Assembly (NCBI RefSeq): GCF_025913575.1
Contig: NZ_CP109785.1
Span: 248,001 to 312,000, forward strand
Direction: 5' to 3'
Length of the DNA: 64,000 bases
From: Halocatena marina
Lineage (GTDB): Archaea > Halobacteriota > Halobacteria > Halobacteriales > Haloarculaceae
Position 1 is the stretch's first letter, and each line of letters begins with the position of its first letter. Positions 8,578-18,557 of this stretch are shown here, piece by piece. The notes beneath the pieces are model-generated. The model made no database searches and had not been told where the DNA came from. It saw only the letters and a program-made list of their open reading frames with translations. Position numbers and translations under genes: made by a program.

Positions 8578-9162
8578 TCAGCCAATCGGTGGAAGAGATA
8601 CCAACAGGTGATGGCTCCCGGCGATTGCCAGTGCTGCTACCATTGGGATCGTGAGGTTGTCGTCGATGACGTATCCAGCGATAATTGGCTTTGCCCCGTC
8701 GGCTGCTGTTGCAGCGATAGCTCCACAGACTGCTGGGATAATGTCCACGAACGGGAGAGCAATGAGCGTACAGATGCCGAACATCGAAAACAGGATGTAT
8801 GCCGGTTTCACAGTTGCTGGTTCACTGGAGCTGAGGAGACCGATCACGGGATCAGCAATCATGAGCATCAATAACGCGGGAAGCGCCACAGACGGATGGA
8901 ATATGAGTGCAACGACGGTCGAGCTGAACATGTACAGCGCGTATCCCGCAAGATGGTCGCGTTCGTACTCACGAGTGAGCGTCTCGAAGATGCTCCACTC
9001 GATCAGACCAGAGAGCCGGAGAGCTTCGAGCGTCAGTGTAAGGAGCGTTCCGAGCACAAAACACATCCGTACCTGATCCCACGTGAAAAGTCCAATGACG
9101 TACGCAAGTGGGAGGGACACCCCAGATGCGTGAACGAGACGACGCTCAACCTCCGGCTGCAT
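8578..9162 (-). CDS. Dolichol kinase / CTP-dependent lipid kinase-like membrane protein
   Basis: A 194-residue protein with about six hydrophobic segments. It opens with VERRLVHASGVSLPLAYVIG, the RKxxHxxG-like start of the SEC59/DGK1 family of CTP-dependent polyprenol and diacylglycerol kinases. Other family-like parts are ALRLSGLIEW and LMLMIADPVIGLL (the DPxA/G loop). Archaeal members are thought to phosphorylate dolichol for glycan carriers; the substrate here is inferred only. The gene starts one base after the glyS stop, so it is translated from the same mRNA as GlyRS. Confidence 0.75.
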   Translation of the reverse strand: MQPEVERRLVHASGVSLPLAYVIGLFTWDQVRMCFVLGTLLTLTLEALRLSGLIEWSIFETLTREYERDHLAGYALYMFSSTVVALIFHPSVALPALLMLMIADPVIGLLSSSEPATVKPAYILFSMFGICTLIALPFVDIIPAVCGAIAATAADGAKPIIAGYVIDDNLTIPMVAALAIAGSHHLLVSLPPIG

Positions 9163-10884
9163 CTACGTATCCGTCTGATCGGACAGTCGCGCTGTCAAGT
9201 GCGCGCTTAGTTCATCGACCGAAACACGCTCTTGCTCGGTCGAGTCGCGCTCGCGGACGGTGACGGTGTCATCGTCGAGTGAATCGTAATCCACCGTGAC
9301 GCAGTAGGGCGTACCGATCTCGTCCTGTCGCCGGTAGCGTCGACCGATCGCGCCCGAGTCGTCGTAGGTTACCTCGAATCCAGCGTTGCGAAGGTACTGT
9401 ACGATCTCTTGGGCTCGGTCTGCCAGGCCATCTTTGGCCATCAGTGGGAAGACACCGACTGTGGTCGGTGCGATATCGGGACGAAGCGCCAGCGAGGTCC
9501 GCTCTTCACCGTCGACCTCATCCTCCTGGTATGCGTGCTCAAGCACGGTGTAGATGAGTCGGTCGATACCAAACGACGGCTCGATGACGTGTGGCGTGAT
9601 ATGCTCGCCCGATTCTGTCACCTCTTCGACGGCGAATCCTGTCGCGTCAACTGGAACCGCGTACTCTTCGCCGTCGACAGAGACAGTCACCTGCTCTGTA
9701 TCGAACGCATCGGGGCGTTCCTGTGCGAGCCGTTCCAACTCGTCGGTGATAGCCGCGGCTGCACTACCGAATTCGGGACCGAGAACGCTCATGTCTGGGT
9801 CGACCGTTGGTCGCTCGACAGTAATCGGTTCGTCGTACTGTTTGAAGATGGTGAACTCCTCATCGGAGTACGACCCGTGTTTTGAGAGATCGTAATCACT
9901 TCGGTAGGAAAAGCCGGTGAGTTCGATCCAGTTGCCGTCGAGTTCAACCTCTGCGTCCCAGCAGTCGCTCGAATAGTGCGAAAGCTCGTTCGGTCGGTGC
10001 TGGCGGTAGCGGAAGCGATCCATATCGACACCGATCCGATCGTACCAGTTCGCTGCCACGCCGAGGTAGTAGGCGATCCACTCATCGACAACGCCTTCCT
10101 CGACGGCATCTCCGATCGACCACATTTCGATTTCACCACTACTGTCGCTCTCCTGTGCTGTTGCGGAGTACAACGGTACCTCAACGTCTGCCACTTCGGA
10201 CAACGATGGTTCGTCCGTTTCCGGATCGATGAAATGTTCCAGTTCGGCTTGGGTGAACTCCCGTACTCGAATAATCGATCGTCGCGGACTGATCTCATTT
10301 CTGTATGCTCGTCCGATTTGTGTGACGCCGAACGGTAACTGATTGCGCGCGTACTCCTTCAGGCGGGGGAATTCGACGAAGATGCCTTGTGCTGTCTCGG
10401 GACGGAGGTAGCCCGGTGAGGACGAGCCAGGGCCGATGTTCGTACCGAACATGAGGTTGAACGCCGACACTTCGACGCCTGCGAGTGACGAACCGCAGTT
10501 CGGGCACTGGAGATCGTCCTCGGCGATCAGCTCTTCTATCTCGGGAATCGGGATGCTTTCTGCGTCCTCGATCTCTGTCGCATCCTCGACGAGGTGGTCT
10601 GCGCGGTGGCTCGCTTCGCACTCGGGACACTCGACGATCATATCATCGAAGCCGTCAAGATGGCCAGAGGCTTCGAAGACTGCTTCGGGCATAACCGTCG
10701 GCGCGTCGATCTCCATGTGGCCCTCCTGTGTAACGAAACACTCACGCCACGCATCCGTTAGATTGCGCTTCAGTGCTGCACCCTGTGGGCCGTAGACGTA
10801 GAAGCCAGCTGTACCGCCGTATGCGCCAGAAGCTGGGAAGAAGTAACCACGGCGCTTTGCGAGTTCGACGAGTTCTTTGCTCAT
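9163..10884 (-). CDS. glyS: Glycyl-tRNA synthetase (class II)
   Basis: A 573-residue homodimeric-type GlyRS that charges tRNA-Gly. The N-terminus ELVELAKRRGYFFPASGAYGG is characteristic. Two CxxC pairs (CPECEASHRADH and CPNCGSS, residues about 85-133) form the archaeal zinc-binding insertion. Motif 2 is in GRAYRNEISPRRSIIRVREF and motif 3 in PSFGIDRLIYTVLEH. The anticodon-binding domain is C-terminal (PTTVGVFPLMAKDGLADRAQEI). The start codon overlaps the end of the CBS gene by 4 bases, and the dolichol-kinase-like gene follows directly. Complete and ordinary. Confidence 0.98.
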   Translation of the reverse strand: MSKELVELAKRRGYFFPASGAYGGTAGFYVYGPQGAALKRNLTDAWRECFVTQEGHMEIDAPTVMPEAVFEASGHLDGFDDMIVECPECEASHRADHLVEDATEIEDAESIPIPEIEELIAEDDLQCPNCGSSLAGVEVSAFNLMFGTNIGPGSSSPGYLRPETAQGIFVEFPRLKEYARNQLPFGVTQIGRAYRNEISPRRSIIRVREFTQAELEHFIDPETDEPSLSEVADVEVPLYSATAQESDSSGEIEMWSIGDAVEEGVVDEWIAYYLGVAANWYDRIGVDMDRFRYRQHRPNELSHYSSDCWDAEVELDGNWIELTGFSYRSDYDLSKHGSYSDEEFTIFKQYDEPITVERPTVDPDMSVLGPEFGSAAAAITDELERLAQERPDAFDTEQVTVSVDGEEYAVPVDATGFAVEEVTESGEHITPHVIEPSFGIDRLIYTVLEHAYQEDEVDGEERTSLALRPDIAPTTVGVFPLMAKDGLADRAQEIVQYLRNAGFEVTYDDSGAIGRRYRRQDEIGTPYCVTVDYDSLDDDTVTVRERDSTEQERVSVDELSAHLTARLSDQTDT

Positions 10885-11729
10885 AGTGCACTCAGAAGGT
10901 CCATATCGTGGACGATGCCGACGAGCTCGCCACCACTCACGAGCGGAATCTGTTCGATGTCGTGTCGGAGCATGAGCCGCGCAGCATCGCGCGCTGTCTT
11001 CGCGCGCGAGACTGTGATCAGATCCTCACTCATGAAGTCCGCCGCAGTTCCCTCGGGGAACTCAACGTTCCGCGTCGGATAATAGCGGTTGCCAACCGTC
11101 TTGATGCTCTCCCACATCCATTCTTCGTCGTCGCCCGCAATGGCGCCTCCTGTCTCCTCTTCTCCCTCGACGATTTCAGCGATGGCGATTAGATCCGCGT
11201 CGGTGAGAATGCCGGTGACCTCTGCCTCGTCGTCGAGCACCATCGCGTAGGGAACACCGGCGTAGCGCAACTCTCGCTCTGCGACGTGCAACGGCGTGTC
11301 GCTGTAGATCGCGTTGATCGACTGCGTTGCGAGGTCTCCGACCGACTTCTCGCCATCGACGTTACTCTCAGCAATGGCTCGGATGACATCGGTAATCGTG
11401 ATGATGCCGTTGAGACTGTTGCCGTTGACGACCGGCACTCGTCGCGCGCGCGTCTCGCGCATCAGTGAAGCCAACTCCTCGAGACTCGTCCCAACCGTGG
11501 TCGTCGGACCTTCCTCGACGAGGAGTGCGAGCTGATCTTCATCGGGGTTTTCGATCAATGCCTCTCTGGAAATGAGTCCACGAAACGCTTCATCACCGTC
11601 CTCGTGCTTCACGACGGCAACCGAGGAGAACTCACGACTTCGAAGGTGTTCGAGTGCGTCATCGCGCGTACCCGGAACTGACACCGTGACCAGGTCCTCG
11701 CGCGGTGTCATCACGTCAGTTACGTCCAT
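10881..11729 (-). CDS. Protein of four CBS domains
   Basis: A 282-residue protein made only of CBS modules in two Bateman pairs. Repeats begin near DVMTPREDLVTVSV, EEGPTTTVGTSLEEL, LATQSINAIYSDTPL and FMSEDLITVSRAKTA. Each ends with a GIVHDMDLL- or GIITITDVI-type strand and helix. CBS pairs commonly bind adenine nucleotides and regulate partners. No enzymatic domain is fused. It is the promoter-proximal gene of the CBS-glyS-kinase operon and overlaps glyS by 4 bases. The ligand and the regulated partner are not evident. Confidence 0.93.
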   Translation of the reverse strand: MDVTDVMTPREDLVTVSVPGTRDDALEHLRSREFSSVAVVKHEDGDEAFRGLISREALIENPDEDQLALLVEEGPTTTVGTSLEELASLMRETRARRVPVVNGNSLNGIITITDVIRAIAESNVDGEKSVGDLATQSINAIYSDTPLHVAERELRYAGVPYAMVLDDEAEVTGILTDADLIAIAEIVEGEEETGGAIAGDDEEWMWESIKTVGNRYYPTRNVEFPEGTAADFMSEDLITVSRAKTARDAARLMLRHDIEQIPLVSGGELVGIVHDMDLLSAL

Positions 11730-11845
11730 ATCGCACCGTAGCCGTCAGACTACAAAGGCCTTACACATGCGGGAAGACCGTCCGGCACGCACAGCTCCCA
11801 TCCGGCTTGGGCGTCTTCGCCGTGTTGTGCTATTTAGACTCCGTG

Positions 11846-12391
11846 TTATTCATCCAGCCGTTGTCTCGCGTTCGGGAAGAAGTGTTCCCAGCCTTCGTGT
11901 TGGAAGCTCCCGAGAGCCGTCTGATCGAGTGTTTGGACATGGGTGAACATTGCCCCCTGATCGAGGGCCGCGCGCATCAGATCCTGTGCGTTAATCAGTT
12001 CGTACGATCCAGCGAGCAAGATGGCGTTCGCTGTCGGCTCGTCGTAGAGGACCGTTACTTGGAACACGTGCTCTCCGACTTCAGATCTGTACACCTCGTA
12101 CTCCTGGAATTCGCCTCCTTCTTCGTGTCCTCTATCGAATACGTCTACGAACTGATCAGCGAAATTGTCTGGGATCACGTAAACGAACCCGAATCGATCG
12201 GGGTTACCAACTTCCGGGGAGTTCGGCGCAGTATCCACGGCCGCGATCGCTGTCGTCGACCAGCCTCCCTCTTCGAGCTCTGCTGCCATCCCTTTCATAT
12301 CCTGAATAGTGGCCTCCCACGCGTTCTTGGCCTGCTCGGACGAGCCAGCGAATCTTTCAGCATAGCTTTCGTTTTCACCCATTTCGGTCAT
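11846..12391 (-). CDS. Conserved haloarchaeal protein, unknown
   Basis: A 181-residue soluble acidic protein with no signal peptide. The N-terminal part (SSEQAKNAWEATIQDMKGMAAELEEGGW) is a helix. The body (RFGFVYVIPDNFADQFVDVF, EYEVYRSEVGEHVFQVTVLYDEPTANAILLAGSY) looks like an alpha/beta domain. I recall a family of this look in haloarchaea (possibly DUF7529) but cannot fix the number. It follows the ABC transporter operon after 41 bases on the same strand, so co-transcription is possible. An alternative start lies three residues in (MGENESY). Function unknown. Confidence 0.7.
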   Translation of the reverse strand: MTEMGENESYAERFAGSSEQAKNAWEATIQDMKGMAAELEEGGWSTTAIAAVDTAPNSPEVGNPDRFGFVYVIPDNFADQFVDVFDRGHEEGGEFQEYEVYRSEVGEHVFQVTVLYDEPTANAILLAGSYELINAQDLMRAALDQGAMFTHVQTLDQTALGSFQHEGWEHFFPNARQRLDE

Positions 12392-12432
12392 ACTGACATC
12401 TGTAGTGTTCAGGCACTAAAGTCCTCCCCACT

Positions 12433-12840
12433 TCAGCGCGCAACACTGAAGAAAACCTCAAGCGCGAATGATACAATCAAAATAAGAATGCTTGCAAAAA
12501 GTATCTTCACGCCGTCAGAGATCCGGTCATTCGGCTGAAGGCCGTACTGATCGAGTGGTGGAATCTGTTCGATACGCATCTGTATCCACGACGCTCGATC
12601 GCTGTCTGTCGATACCAGCTCGCTGTCGCGCCACGGCGCTGTCGGTCGGAGTTTGAACGTTCCGACACCAAATAGACCGATCCCAACGATGAATAGGATG
12701 TATTTCACACCAATCCATCCTCCGCCGAGGGTGAAACTGACCACAATCGAACCGATCACGACGATCACCGTGACGACGATCGCGTAGACGATCGCGTCTA
12801 ATGCCTGTCGTCTCCAAAGCACCCCCTCGCCGGTAGTCAT
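12433..12840 (-). CDS. Small membrane protein at the end of the peptide-transporter operon
   Basis: A 135-residue protein with three hydrophobic segments: AIVYAIVVTVIVVIGSIVVSF, VKYILFIVGIGLFGVGTF and the C-terminal KILFASILILIVSFALEVFF. The intervening loop is soluble (PTAPWRDSELVSTDSDRASW). Its ATG overlaps the stop of the oppF-like gene by one base (TGATG), so translation is coupled. I recall similar proteins downstream of oppF in other haloarchaea (possibly DUF7555). Function unknown; a transporter accessory role is inferred from position only. Confidence 0.75.
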   Translation of the reverse strand: MTTGEGVLWRRQALDAIVYAIVVTVIVVIGSIVVSFTLGGGWIGVKYILFIVGIGLFGVGTFKLRPTAPWRDSELVSTDSDRASWIQMRIEQIPPLDQYGLQPNDRISDGVKILFASILILIVSFALEVFFSVAR

Positions 12841-14477
12841 CAGTCGAGTATCCGTTCGAACACCGGTTCTGGTTCTTCGTATTCCGGTTGATGTCGGTGA
12901 CAGAAGCTCGTTCGACCCGTTTCACTCACGGAGTGGTGTTTGGGCTTCTCCTGGGTGCAGCTGGTGTCGAACTCCGAAGCGAGGAGCGCACTGGCTTGTT
13001 GCTCCTTGTCGTTCCTAATGAGTTCGACTGCACGTTCGATGTGTGTTCGAACCTCCGGGGGAACGCCATCAAGCGCAGCATCGAGTCGTTCCGATGTTCC
13101 CATCTCGTTCCCGTCTTGTTCTCCAGCTTCGTCGCTCACTGTGACCTCCGTGTCCCGGACGAACACCTCTTCGACGACCTCGATGATGTCATCAAAGCGC
13201 GTTTTCATCCCCAACAGTTCCTTCGTCCGATCACGAAGCCCTGTCTCTGCCCGCTCGCGCTCACGAAGGATTTCGCGCAGGAGTTCAATTCCCTCCCACA
13301 CGTTGTCATCGATATCTGCGTACGCTTCCGGACGGATCTTCACCGGACATCGCGTACTGAACGGGCAGCCAGTCGGCGGATCGCGCGGACTGGGTGGTGT
13401 TCCTCGCAGCGTAACGCGTCGACGCGTCGATGTTGGATCCGGATCCGGAATTGCCGACAACAGCGAGTACGTGTAGGGGTTTTTCGGGTTTTGGAACAGC
13501 TCTTCGGTCTCTCCGATCTCCATAATATGCCCGAGATACATCACAGCGACTCGGTCACAAATATGACGAACGACAGAAAGATCGTGGGCGATGAACAGAT
13601 ACGTCAGTCCGAACTCTTCTTGGAGATCTTCGAGGAGATTCAGGATTTTCGCCTGAACGGACACATCCAGCGCGCTCACTGGCTCATCGAGCACAACAAA
13701 CTCCGGTTCGAGTGCGAGTGAGCGCGCAATCCCGACGCGTTGGCGCTGTCCTCCCGAAAATTGGTGTGGGTACCGGAAGTAGTGTTCTTCTCGAAGACCG
13801 ACCGTCTGTAACAATTCTCGAACACGCGCGCGTCGGAGTCGATTTTTCGATTTAGTGACAGAGACGGATACTTTCAGTGAGTCATTCGAATCGGTGACCG
13901 AGACCTCCACGTCTTCTTCGGTCATTGGAAGCGCCTCACGAACGCTGACTGTCGGCCCGTCCGGGGTGACAATAATATCGACCGATCGGTCGTCTTCCTC
14001 GGCGAGTGTTCCATCGCCGGTAACGGTCACCGACCGATTACGGCTGTCCTCGACGCTGACAGTGAAGTTCGGCCACCCGTGGACATCGAGCGGCTCTCTG
14101 ATGATCTCACCAATCGTCATCCGGTGATTGAGGCTCGATTCTGGGTCTTGGAAGACGATCTGGGCGTCCCGTCGCCACGTCTTTAGTTCTGTTCCGGAGA
14201 GTGTTGTGACATCGCGCCCATCGAACAGCACGTCTCCCGCTGTTGCGCGTTCGAGTTGGACCAGCGTTCGCCCAAGCGTGGTTTTTCCACAGCCTGATTC
14301 ACCAACAAGGCCGAGTGTCTCGCCGCGGTCGATCGTGAAATCGACCCCGTCGACTGCCTTGACGGGTTGTGAGCCGAGCAATCCACCCGTATCGTAGTAC
14401 GTTTTCAATCCCCGTACCTCGACCAGTGGCTCACCTTCGTCAGTGCGTTGTTGCTGTGTGAGTAGTTCTTCGCTCAT
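12840..14477 (-). CDS. Peptide/nickel-type ABC importer, ATP-binding subunit (OppF/DppF-like)
   Basis: A 545-residue ATPase of the dipeptide/oligopeptide import family. Walker A is [14 protein letters not shown] and the Q-loop is [13 protein letters not shown]. The signature is [15 protein letters not shown], Walker B is [16 protein letters not shown], and the oligopeptide C-terminal domain has [13 protein letters not shown]. Two features make it longer than the usual 320-350 residues. An acidic insertion of about 90 residues sits between the Q-loop and the signature (roughly 125-210), and a C-terminal extension ends in a Cys/His-bearing tail ([20 protein letters not shown]). It overlaps oppD by 4 bases. 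Substrate cannot be told. Confidence 0.93.
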   Translation of the reverse strand: MSEELLTQQQRTDEGEPLVEVRGLKTYYDTGGLLGSQPVKAVDGVDFTIDRGETLGLVGESGCGKTTLGRTLVQLERATAGDVLFDGRDVTTLSGTELKTWRRDAQIVFQDPESSLNHRMTIGEIIREPLDVHGWPNFTVSVEDSRNRSVTVTGDGTLAEEDDRSVDIIVTPDGPTVSVREALPMTEEDVEVSVTDSNDSLKVSVSVTKSKNRLRRARVRELLQTVGLREEHYFRYPHQFSGGQRQRVGIARSLALEPEFVVLDEPVSALDVSVQAKILNLLEDLQEEFGLTYLFIAHDLSVVRHICDRVAVMYLGHIMEIGETEELFQNPKNPYTYSLLSAIPDPDPTSTRRRVTLRGTPPSPRDPPTGCPFSTRCPVKIRPEAYADIDDNVWEGIELLREILRERERAETGLRDRTKELLGMKTRFDDIIEVVEEVFVRDTEVTVSDEAGEQDGNEMGTSERLDAALDGVPPEVRTHIERAVELIRNDKEQQASALLASEFDTSCTQEKPKHHSVSETGRTSFCHRHQPEYEEPEPVFERILD

Positions 14478-15841
14478 TGCTGATCCCCTCCGTTGGCGTC
14501 ACCGTTACCGAGCGTTCGGTGATGTTCGACAGCATCTTCTTTTGACATGTTGTCGGGATAGAGTAGACAGGCTGCCGTATGATCCGCTGTGGTCTCACTT
14601 ACGTCCACGTTCGATGGATGGACGGTATCGCAGGCATCGAATGCCTTCGGGCACCGGGGCGCGAACCGACAGTACGTCGGCTCTTCGTTCGGTGTTGGAA
14701 CGTCGCCCTCGATCGTTCGGAGCCGGTCTTCGTCCGTGTTCCGCCCCGGTATCGATTCGAGCAGCCCCTGCGTGTAGGGATGTTTCGGATTCGCGAACAG
14801 TTCCTCAACGGGTGCTTTCTCGATCAACTCGCCCGCGTACATCACGTTCACGCGGTCTGCGATTTCGGCGATAACACCCATATCGTGCGTGATGAACATG
14901 ATTGCGAGATCACGCTCTTCTTGAATGTCCATCAGGAGTTCAAGTATCTGGGCTTGAATCGTTACATCGAGCGCGGTCGTCGGCTCGTCGCAGATGAGCA
15001 AATCGGGTTTGCACGCGAGCGCCATCGCAATGATAGCGCGCTGGCGCATCCCGCCGGAAAATTCGTGGGGATACTCGCTGACGCGTCGTCGTGCATCAGG
15101 GATCGAAACGTCTTCGAGCAGACGAATGGTCTCTTTGTGCGCTTCGCTTCCTCGCAAGCCCTGATGGAGTCGGAGTGCCTCTTTAATCTGGTTTCCAACC
15201 GTGTACACCGGGTTCAACGAGGTGAGCGGATCCTGAAAGATCATCGCGATTCCGTTCCCTCGGATCATTCTGAGGGCATCTTCGGGCGCGTGTGTCGTAT
15301 CGACGTACCCACCGTCCTCAGAACGAACGATGAAGTCGTTCCCGTCCGTTATCCCGAGCTGTTCGGTGAATCGACGCTCAACGAGGGTGCGCATCGTGAC
15401 TGCGTTCTCTCGCACCAATTCGACTGCATCCACGTCTGCAGTACTCCGATTCCGGTAGTCTTTATCGTTTGTTAGCTTTGCTGGTGAAACGCCCTGATCG
15501 AACAGGCGTTCGATGAGGGTTTCCACGTCGTGCTCGTTTCGGAGTTCGTCGATATCGACCGTCCGTTTTGGAAATCGATTGGCGAGTCGTTCGACTGTCC
15601 GCTCGTGACCGAACCGAACGCTTCCACCGACAACCCGACCGGGTGAATCGATCAGTCCCATGATCGACCGGGCAGTCACGCTCTTTCCCGAGCCAGATTC
15701 ACCGACGATACCGACGGTCTCTCCCCGTTGAATTTCGAAATTGATGGTGTCAACCGCTCGGATCGTCTCCTTGTCAGTGAAAAACGACGTTTGGAGATTC
15801 TCAATGGCGAGTAGTGGTTGCTCTGTGATCTGAACACTCAT
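14474..15841 (-). CDS. Peptide/nickel-type ABC importer, ATP-binding subunit (OppD/DppD-like)
   Basis: A 455-residue ATPase. Walker A is [20 protein letters not shown], the Q-loop is [20 protein letters not shown], the signature is [15 protein letters not shown], and Walker B is [16 protein letters not shown]. The oligopeptide C-terminal domain has [15 protein letters not shown]. Compared with bacterial OppD it carries an insertion of about 120 residues between Walker A and the Q-loop (about 78-195), with repeated references to aspartate and arginine rather than any known fold. The gene starts 2 bases after the permease gene and overlaps the second ATPase gene by 4 bases. Partner of the OppF-like ATPase in one importer. 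Confidence 0.93.
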   Translation of the reverse strand: MSVQITEQPLLAIENLQTSFFTDKETIRAVDTINFEIQRGETVGIVGESGSGKSVTARSIMGLIDSPGRVVGGSVRFGHERTVERLANRFPKRTVDIDELRNEHDVETLIERLFDQGVSPAKLTNDKDYRNRSTADVDAVELVRENAVTMRTLVERRFTEQLGITDGNDFIVRSEDGGYVDTTHAPEDALRMIRGNGIAMIFQDPLTSLNPVYTVGNQIKEALRLHQGLRGSEAHKETIRLLEDVSIPDARRRVSEYPHEFSGGMRQRAIIAMALACKPDLLICDEPTTALDVTIQAQILELLMDIQEERDLAIMFITHDMGVIAEIADRVNVMYAGELIEKAPVEELFANPKHPYTQGLLESIPGRNTDEDRLRTIEGDVPTPNEEPTYCRFAPRCPKAFDACDTVHPSNVDVSETTADHTAACLLYPDNMSKEDAVEHHRTLGNGDANGGDQQ

Positions 15842-15843
15842 GC

Positions 15844-17367
15844 TTACGCACCTCCTCCAGCTGCTGCGGCTGCTTCATTGGCCGAGTCTTCGCCCTCGCT
15901 CTCCGGATCGAGCACGTCACGGATTCCGTCACCGAGTGCGTTGAATCCCGTCACGACGATCACGATGAGGACTCCCGGAATGAGTGCCATGTGCCACGCT
16001 GGGCCTGTTACATAGTCCTGTCCTGCAGCGATAGCGCGTCCCCACTCCGGTGTTGGTGGGTTGATACCGAGGCCGAGATACGACAGCGCAGCAACGCCGA
16101 TGATGATGCCACCAATCGTCATCGATCCGTAGATCAAGAGATAGCCGAGGATGTATGGGAGCATGTGCTTTCGCATTGTCGTCGTCGAACGCTGACCGTA
16201 GCTCTTTGCGGCGTCGACCCATTCTTGTTCTGACACTTGGAATGCCGGACCACGAATCGATCGCCACAGGCTCGGCCAGTAGATCACTCCGAACGCGACC
16301 GCGATCACGAATCCGCCGTTGTAAATCTGCCCTAACCAGTGGCTCTGAAACACCACTGAGACGAGGATGAGCAGGAGAATCCCCGGGAGCGACTGGATCG
16401 AGTCGCTCACGAGGACGACCGAGAGATCGATCGCACCCTTGTAGTACGCTGTGAGCATCCCGAAGCCAGCGGCCATAACACCACTAATACTGACGGCAAG
16501 CAACCCGATAACCAGCGATAGCCGCGCACCGTATGCCATGAAGGTGAATAAGTCCGCACCGGGATTCGACAGTGTTCCGAACGGATGGAATCGATCGTAC
16601 TCATCGTACTGCCAGAATCCGATGTTCGTCGAACCGGCTCCCTGAGATGCCGACGCAAGATTCGCGTTGAGCACGGAGATCTCGTCTACTTCTCCATCAT
16701 CGGCATCGTAGTACTCGATTTGATGGGAGGTCATCTCGTAGATGTTCTGTTCGGCCGTCGCTGGACTAATCGTCGGGGCGAAAATCGCCATCCCGACGAA
16801 CAGCAAGACGATAACCAGCCCGAACTGACCCCAGCGATGGGTCCGCATCCGACGAACCATATCGTCGCGCGGCGTCCAGTCTGCGAGTCGATAGGCGTTG
16901 ACGTAGGTGTCAAACCCTCTCCAGATCCACCAAAGAAGGACGAACATGTAGGTATACACTAATACGACACGGATGAGCCACGCAAGCATCGGCTCCAGTC
17001 CGAGGAACGTTCCATGCCACGCGCCATTGGGCGTCTGGTATCCTTGATTCGGAATGAAATTCCGAGACAGTAGTGATGGGAGACTGTCAGCAGCACCTGC
17101 CGCTGCGTTGAGCGAACCTGCGATGGCGCTCCCGACTGAGGGGAGGACCGGACCGCCCAACAACCCGTTTGCAACGCCCGCGATACTCCCTGTAAGACCA
17201 GAAAGCGCCATGACGGTCACCGACGCAATCGCACCGATCTGCAGTGCGAGTAGCGCGATCAGCACGACTCCCCAGACGAGTGCTGGCTGAGGGTTCGCCC
17301 GAACACGCTGTACGAATGGGACCTCTTCAGTTACGGTCGCAGTCGTTGATGTAGATGTGTCACTCAT
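15844..17367 (-). CDS. Peptide/nickel-type ABC importer, permease (DppC-like)
   Basis: A 507-residue inner-membrane permease. The N-terminal third holds an extra hydrophobic region (LVWGVVLIALLALQIGAIASV and a Gly/Ala-rich stretch) not present in bacterial DppC, whose usual length is near 300. The core then follows (FGLVIVLLFVGMAIFAPTIS), and an ABC permease loop (EQEWVDAAKSYGQRSTTTMRKHMLPY) supplies the EAA-type contact with the ATPases. It closes with GGIIIGVAALSYLGLGINPPTPEWG, typical of DppC. Gaps of 2 and 4 bases to its neighbours put it in the operon. Confidence 0.93.
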   Translation of the reverse strand: MSDTSTSTTATVTEEVPFVQRVRANPQPALVWGVVLIALLALQIGAIASVTVMALSGLTGSIAGVANGLLGGPVLPSVGSAIAGSLNAAAGAADSLPSLLSRNFIPNQGYQTPNGAWHGTFLGLEPMLAWLIRVVLVYTYMFVLLWWIWRGFDTYVNAYRLADWTPRDDMVRRMRTHRWGQFGLVIVLLFVGMAIFAPTISPATAEQNIYEMTSHQIEYYDADDGEVDEISVLNANLASASQGAGSTNIGFWQYDEYDRFHPFGTLSNPGADLFTFMAYGARLSLVIGLLAVSISGVMAAGFGMLTAYYKGAIDLSVVLVSDSIQSLPGILLLILVSVVFQSHWLGQIYNGGFVIAVAFGVIYWPSLWRSIRGPAFQVSEQEWVDAAKSYGQRSTTTMRKHMLPYILGYLLIYGSMTIGGIIIGVAALSYLGLGINPPTPEWGRAIAAGQDYVTGPAWHMALIPGVLIVIVVTGFNALGDGIRDVLDPESEGEDSANEAAAAAGGGA

Positions 17368-17371
17368 TATT

Positions 17372-18415
17372 CTAACTCTCGTACCCGATTCGTGGATCGA
17401 TCACTGTGTACAGGAAGTCTTGTAGGATGTTCACTATCTGTAAGAAGACGGCGAAGATGAACAGGAGCGCCCCCGCCAAGGGCATATCTCCTTGGTTGAT
17501 CGCTTGGAACGAGAGCTTCCCGAGTCCGTTGAGACCGAACACGTACTCTACGAGCACAGAGCCACCGATGAGGAGGAACGCTTCGGCCGAAATGACCGGC
17601 ACGAGTGGGATGAGTGCGTTCCGGAAGATGTGCTTCCAGACGATGACCCTGTTCGTCAGTCCCTTTGCGCGTGCCGTTTCGACGTAGTTTGAGTTGATCG
17701 TTTCGAGGACTGCCGTCCGCCCGATCCGCATCTCGTTCCCCATCGACGCCGATCCGAGCACGATCGCGGCTGGAAGAATCCACTTGATCGCCGCGATCAG
17801 CCGGGTCGGATCGCCCAAATCAGTGAGCTCTGGCGTCCCAATGACGCCCGTTTCGACGATAAACGTCTGCCACGTGAACGTGATACCGAGTATCTCTTGA
17901 GATAGCTGTGTCGAGTTCGCGAGAACGCTCGCCAGGATGACTGCGAGCCAGAAGTTCGGCATCGCTCGCCAGATGATACCACTGAACGACGCGGTGTAAT
18001 CAGACAGCGTGTTGGGATTCAATCCCGCGTAGAATCCTAGTGGAATCCCGACGAATAGTGCAATGAGGATCGACCAGAACCCGAGCCAGATCGTCACCGG
18101 AGCGCGCGCCGCGATCAGATCGAGCGCATTCGTACCGCGGTTGATGACCCACGTTTGGCCGAAGTTGAATGTAACGAGGTCAGTCATAAATTTAATATAC
18201 TGCTCCCAGAGTGGCACTGGGGTCCCGTCGGGACGGACGAGACCGATCTGGACCCTCATTTGGTGTGCTACCTGTGGGTCTTGATTCTGTCCGAGGATCG
18301 CCGCGACGGGATCGAGCGGCCCGGCGCGAATGATCAGGAAGATGATCGACATCGCAAAGAAAAGCACTGGGATGGCGAGCACCAACCGTCGAAGGAAGTA
18401 ACTCCACCGACTCAC
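17372..18415 (-). CDS. Peptide/nickel-type ABC importer, permease (DppB-like)
   Basis: A 347-residue permease with the DppB opening (FLRRLVLAIPVLFFAMSIIFL) and six hydrophobic segments. The EAA loop is NYVETARAKGLTNRVIVWKH, and the C-terminus has VEYVFGLNGLGKLSFQAI, the family hallmark. It pairs with the DppC-like permease downstream, separated by 4 bases. The binding-protein gene lies 142 bases upstream on the same strand. Length and motifs are normal. Confidence 0.95.
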   Translation of the reverse strand: MSRWSYFLRRLVLAIPVLFFAMSIIFLIIRAGPLDPVAAILGQNQDPQVAHQMRVQIGLVRPDGTPVPLWEQYIKFMTDLVTFNFGQTWVINRGTNALDLIAARAPVTIWLGFWSILIALFVGIPLGFYAGLNPNTLSDYTASFSGIIWRAMPNFWLAVILASVLANSTQLSQEILGITFTWQTFIVETGVIGTPELTDLGDPTRLIAAIKWILPAAIVLGSASMGNEMRIGRTAVLETINSNYVETARAKGLTNRVIVWKHIFRNALIPLVPVISAEAFLLIGGSVLVEYVFGLNGLGKLSFQAINQGDMPLAGALLFIFAVFLQIVNILQDFLYTVIDPRIGYES

Positions 18416-18557
18416 GGGCGTTCACCCTTCAGTGCGCGTGGGAGTCTCAAAGTCATACGTTGCAGCATTTCTGTTTGTGGCAATTGTCTCTTTCGTTTAG
18501 GTGGTTATCCGCACTTCGAAAAACGACCGGAAGCGATGCGTTAGAACGCTACCGTGT

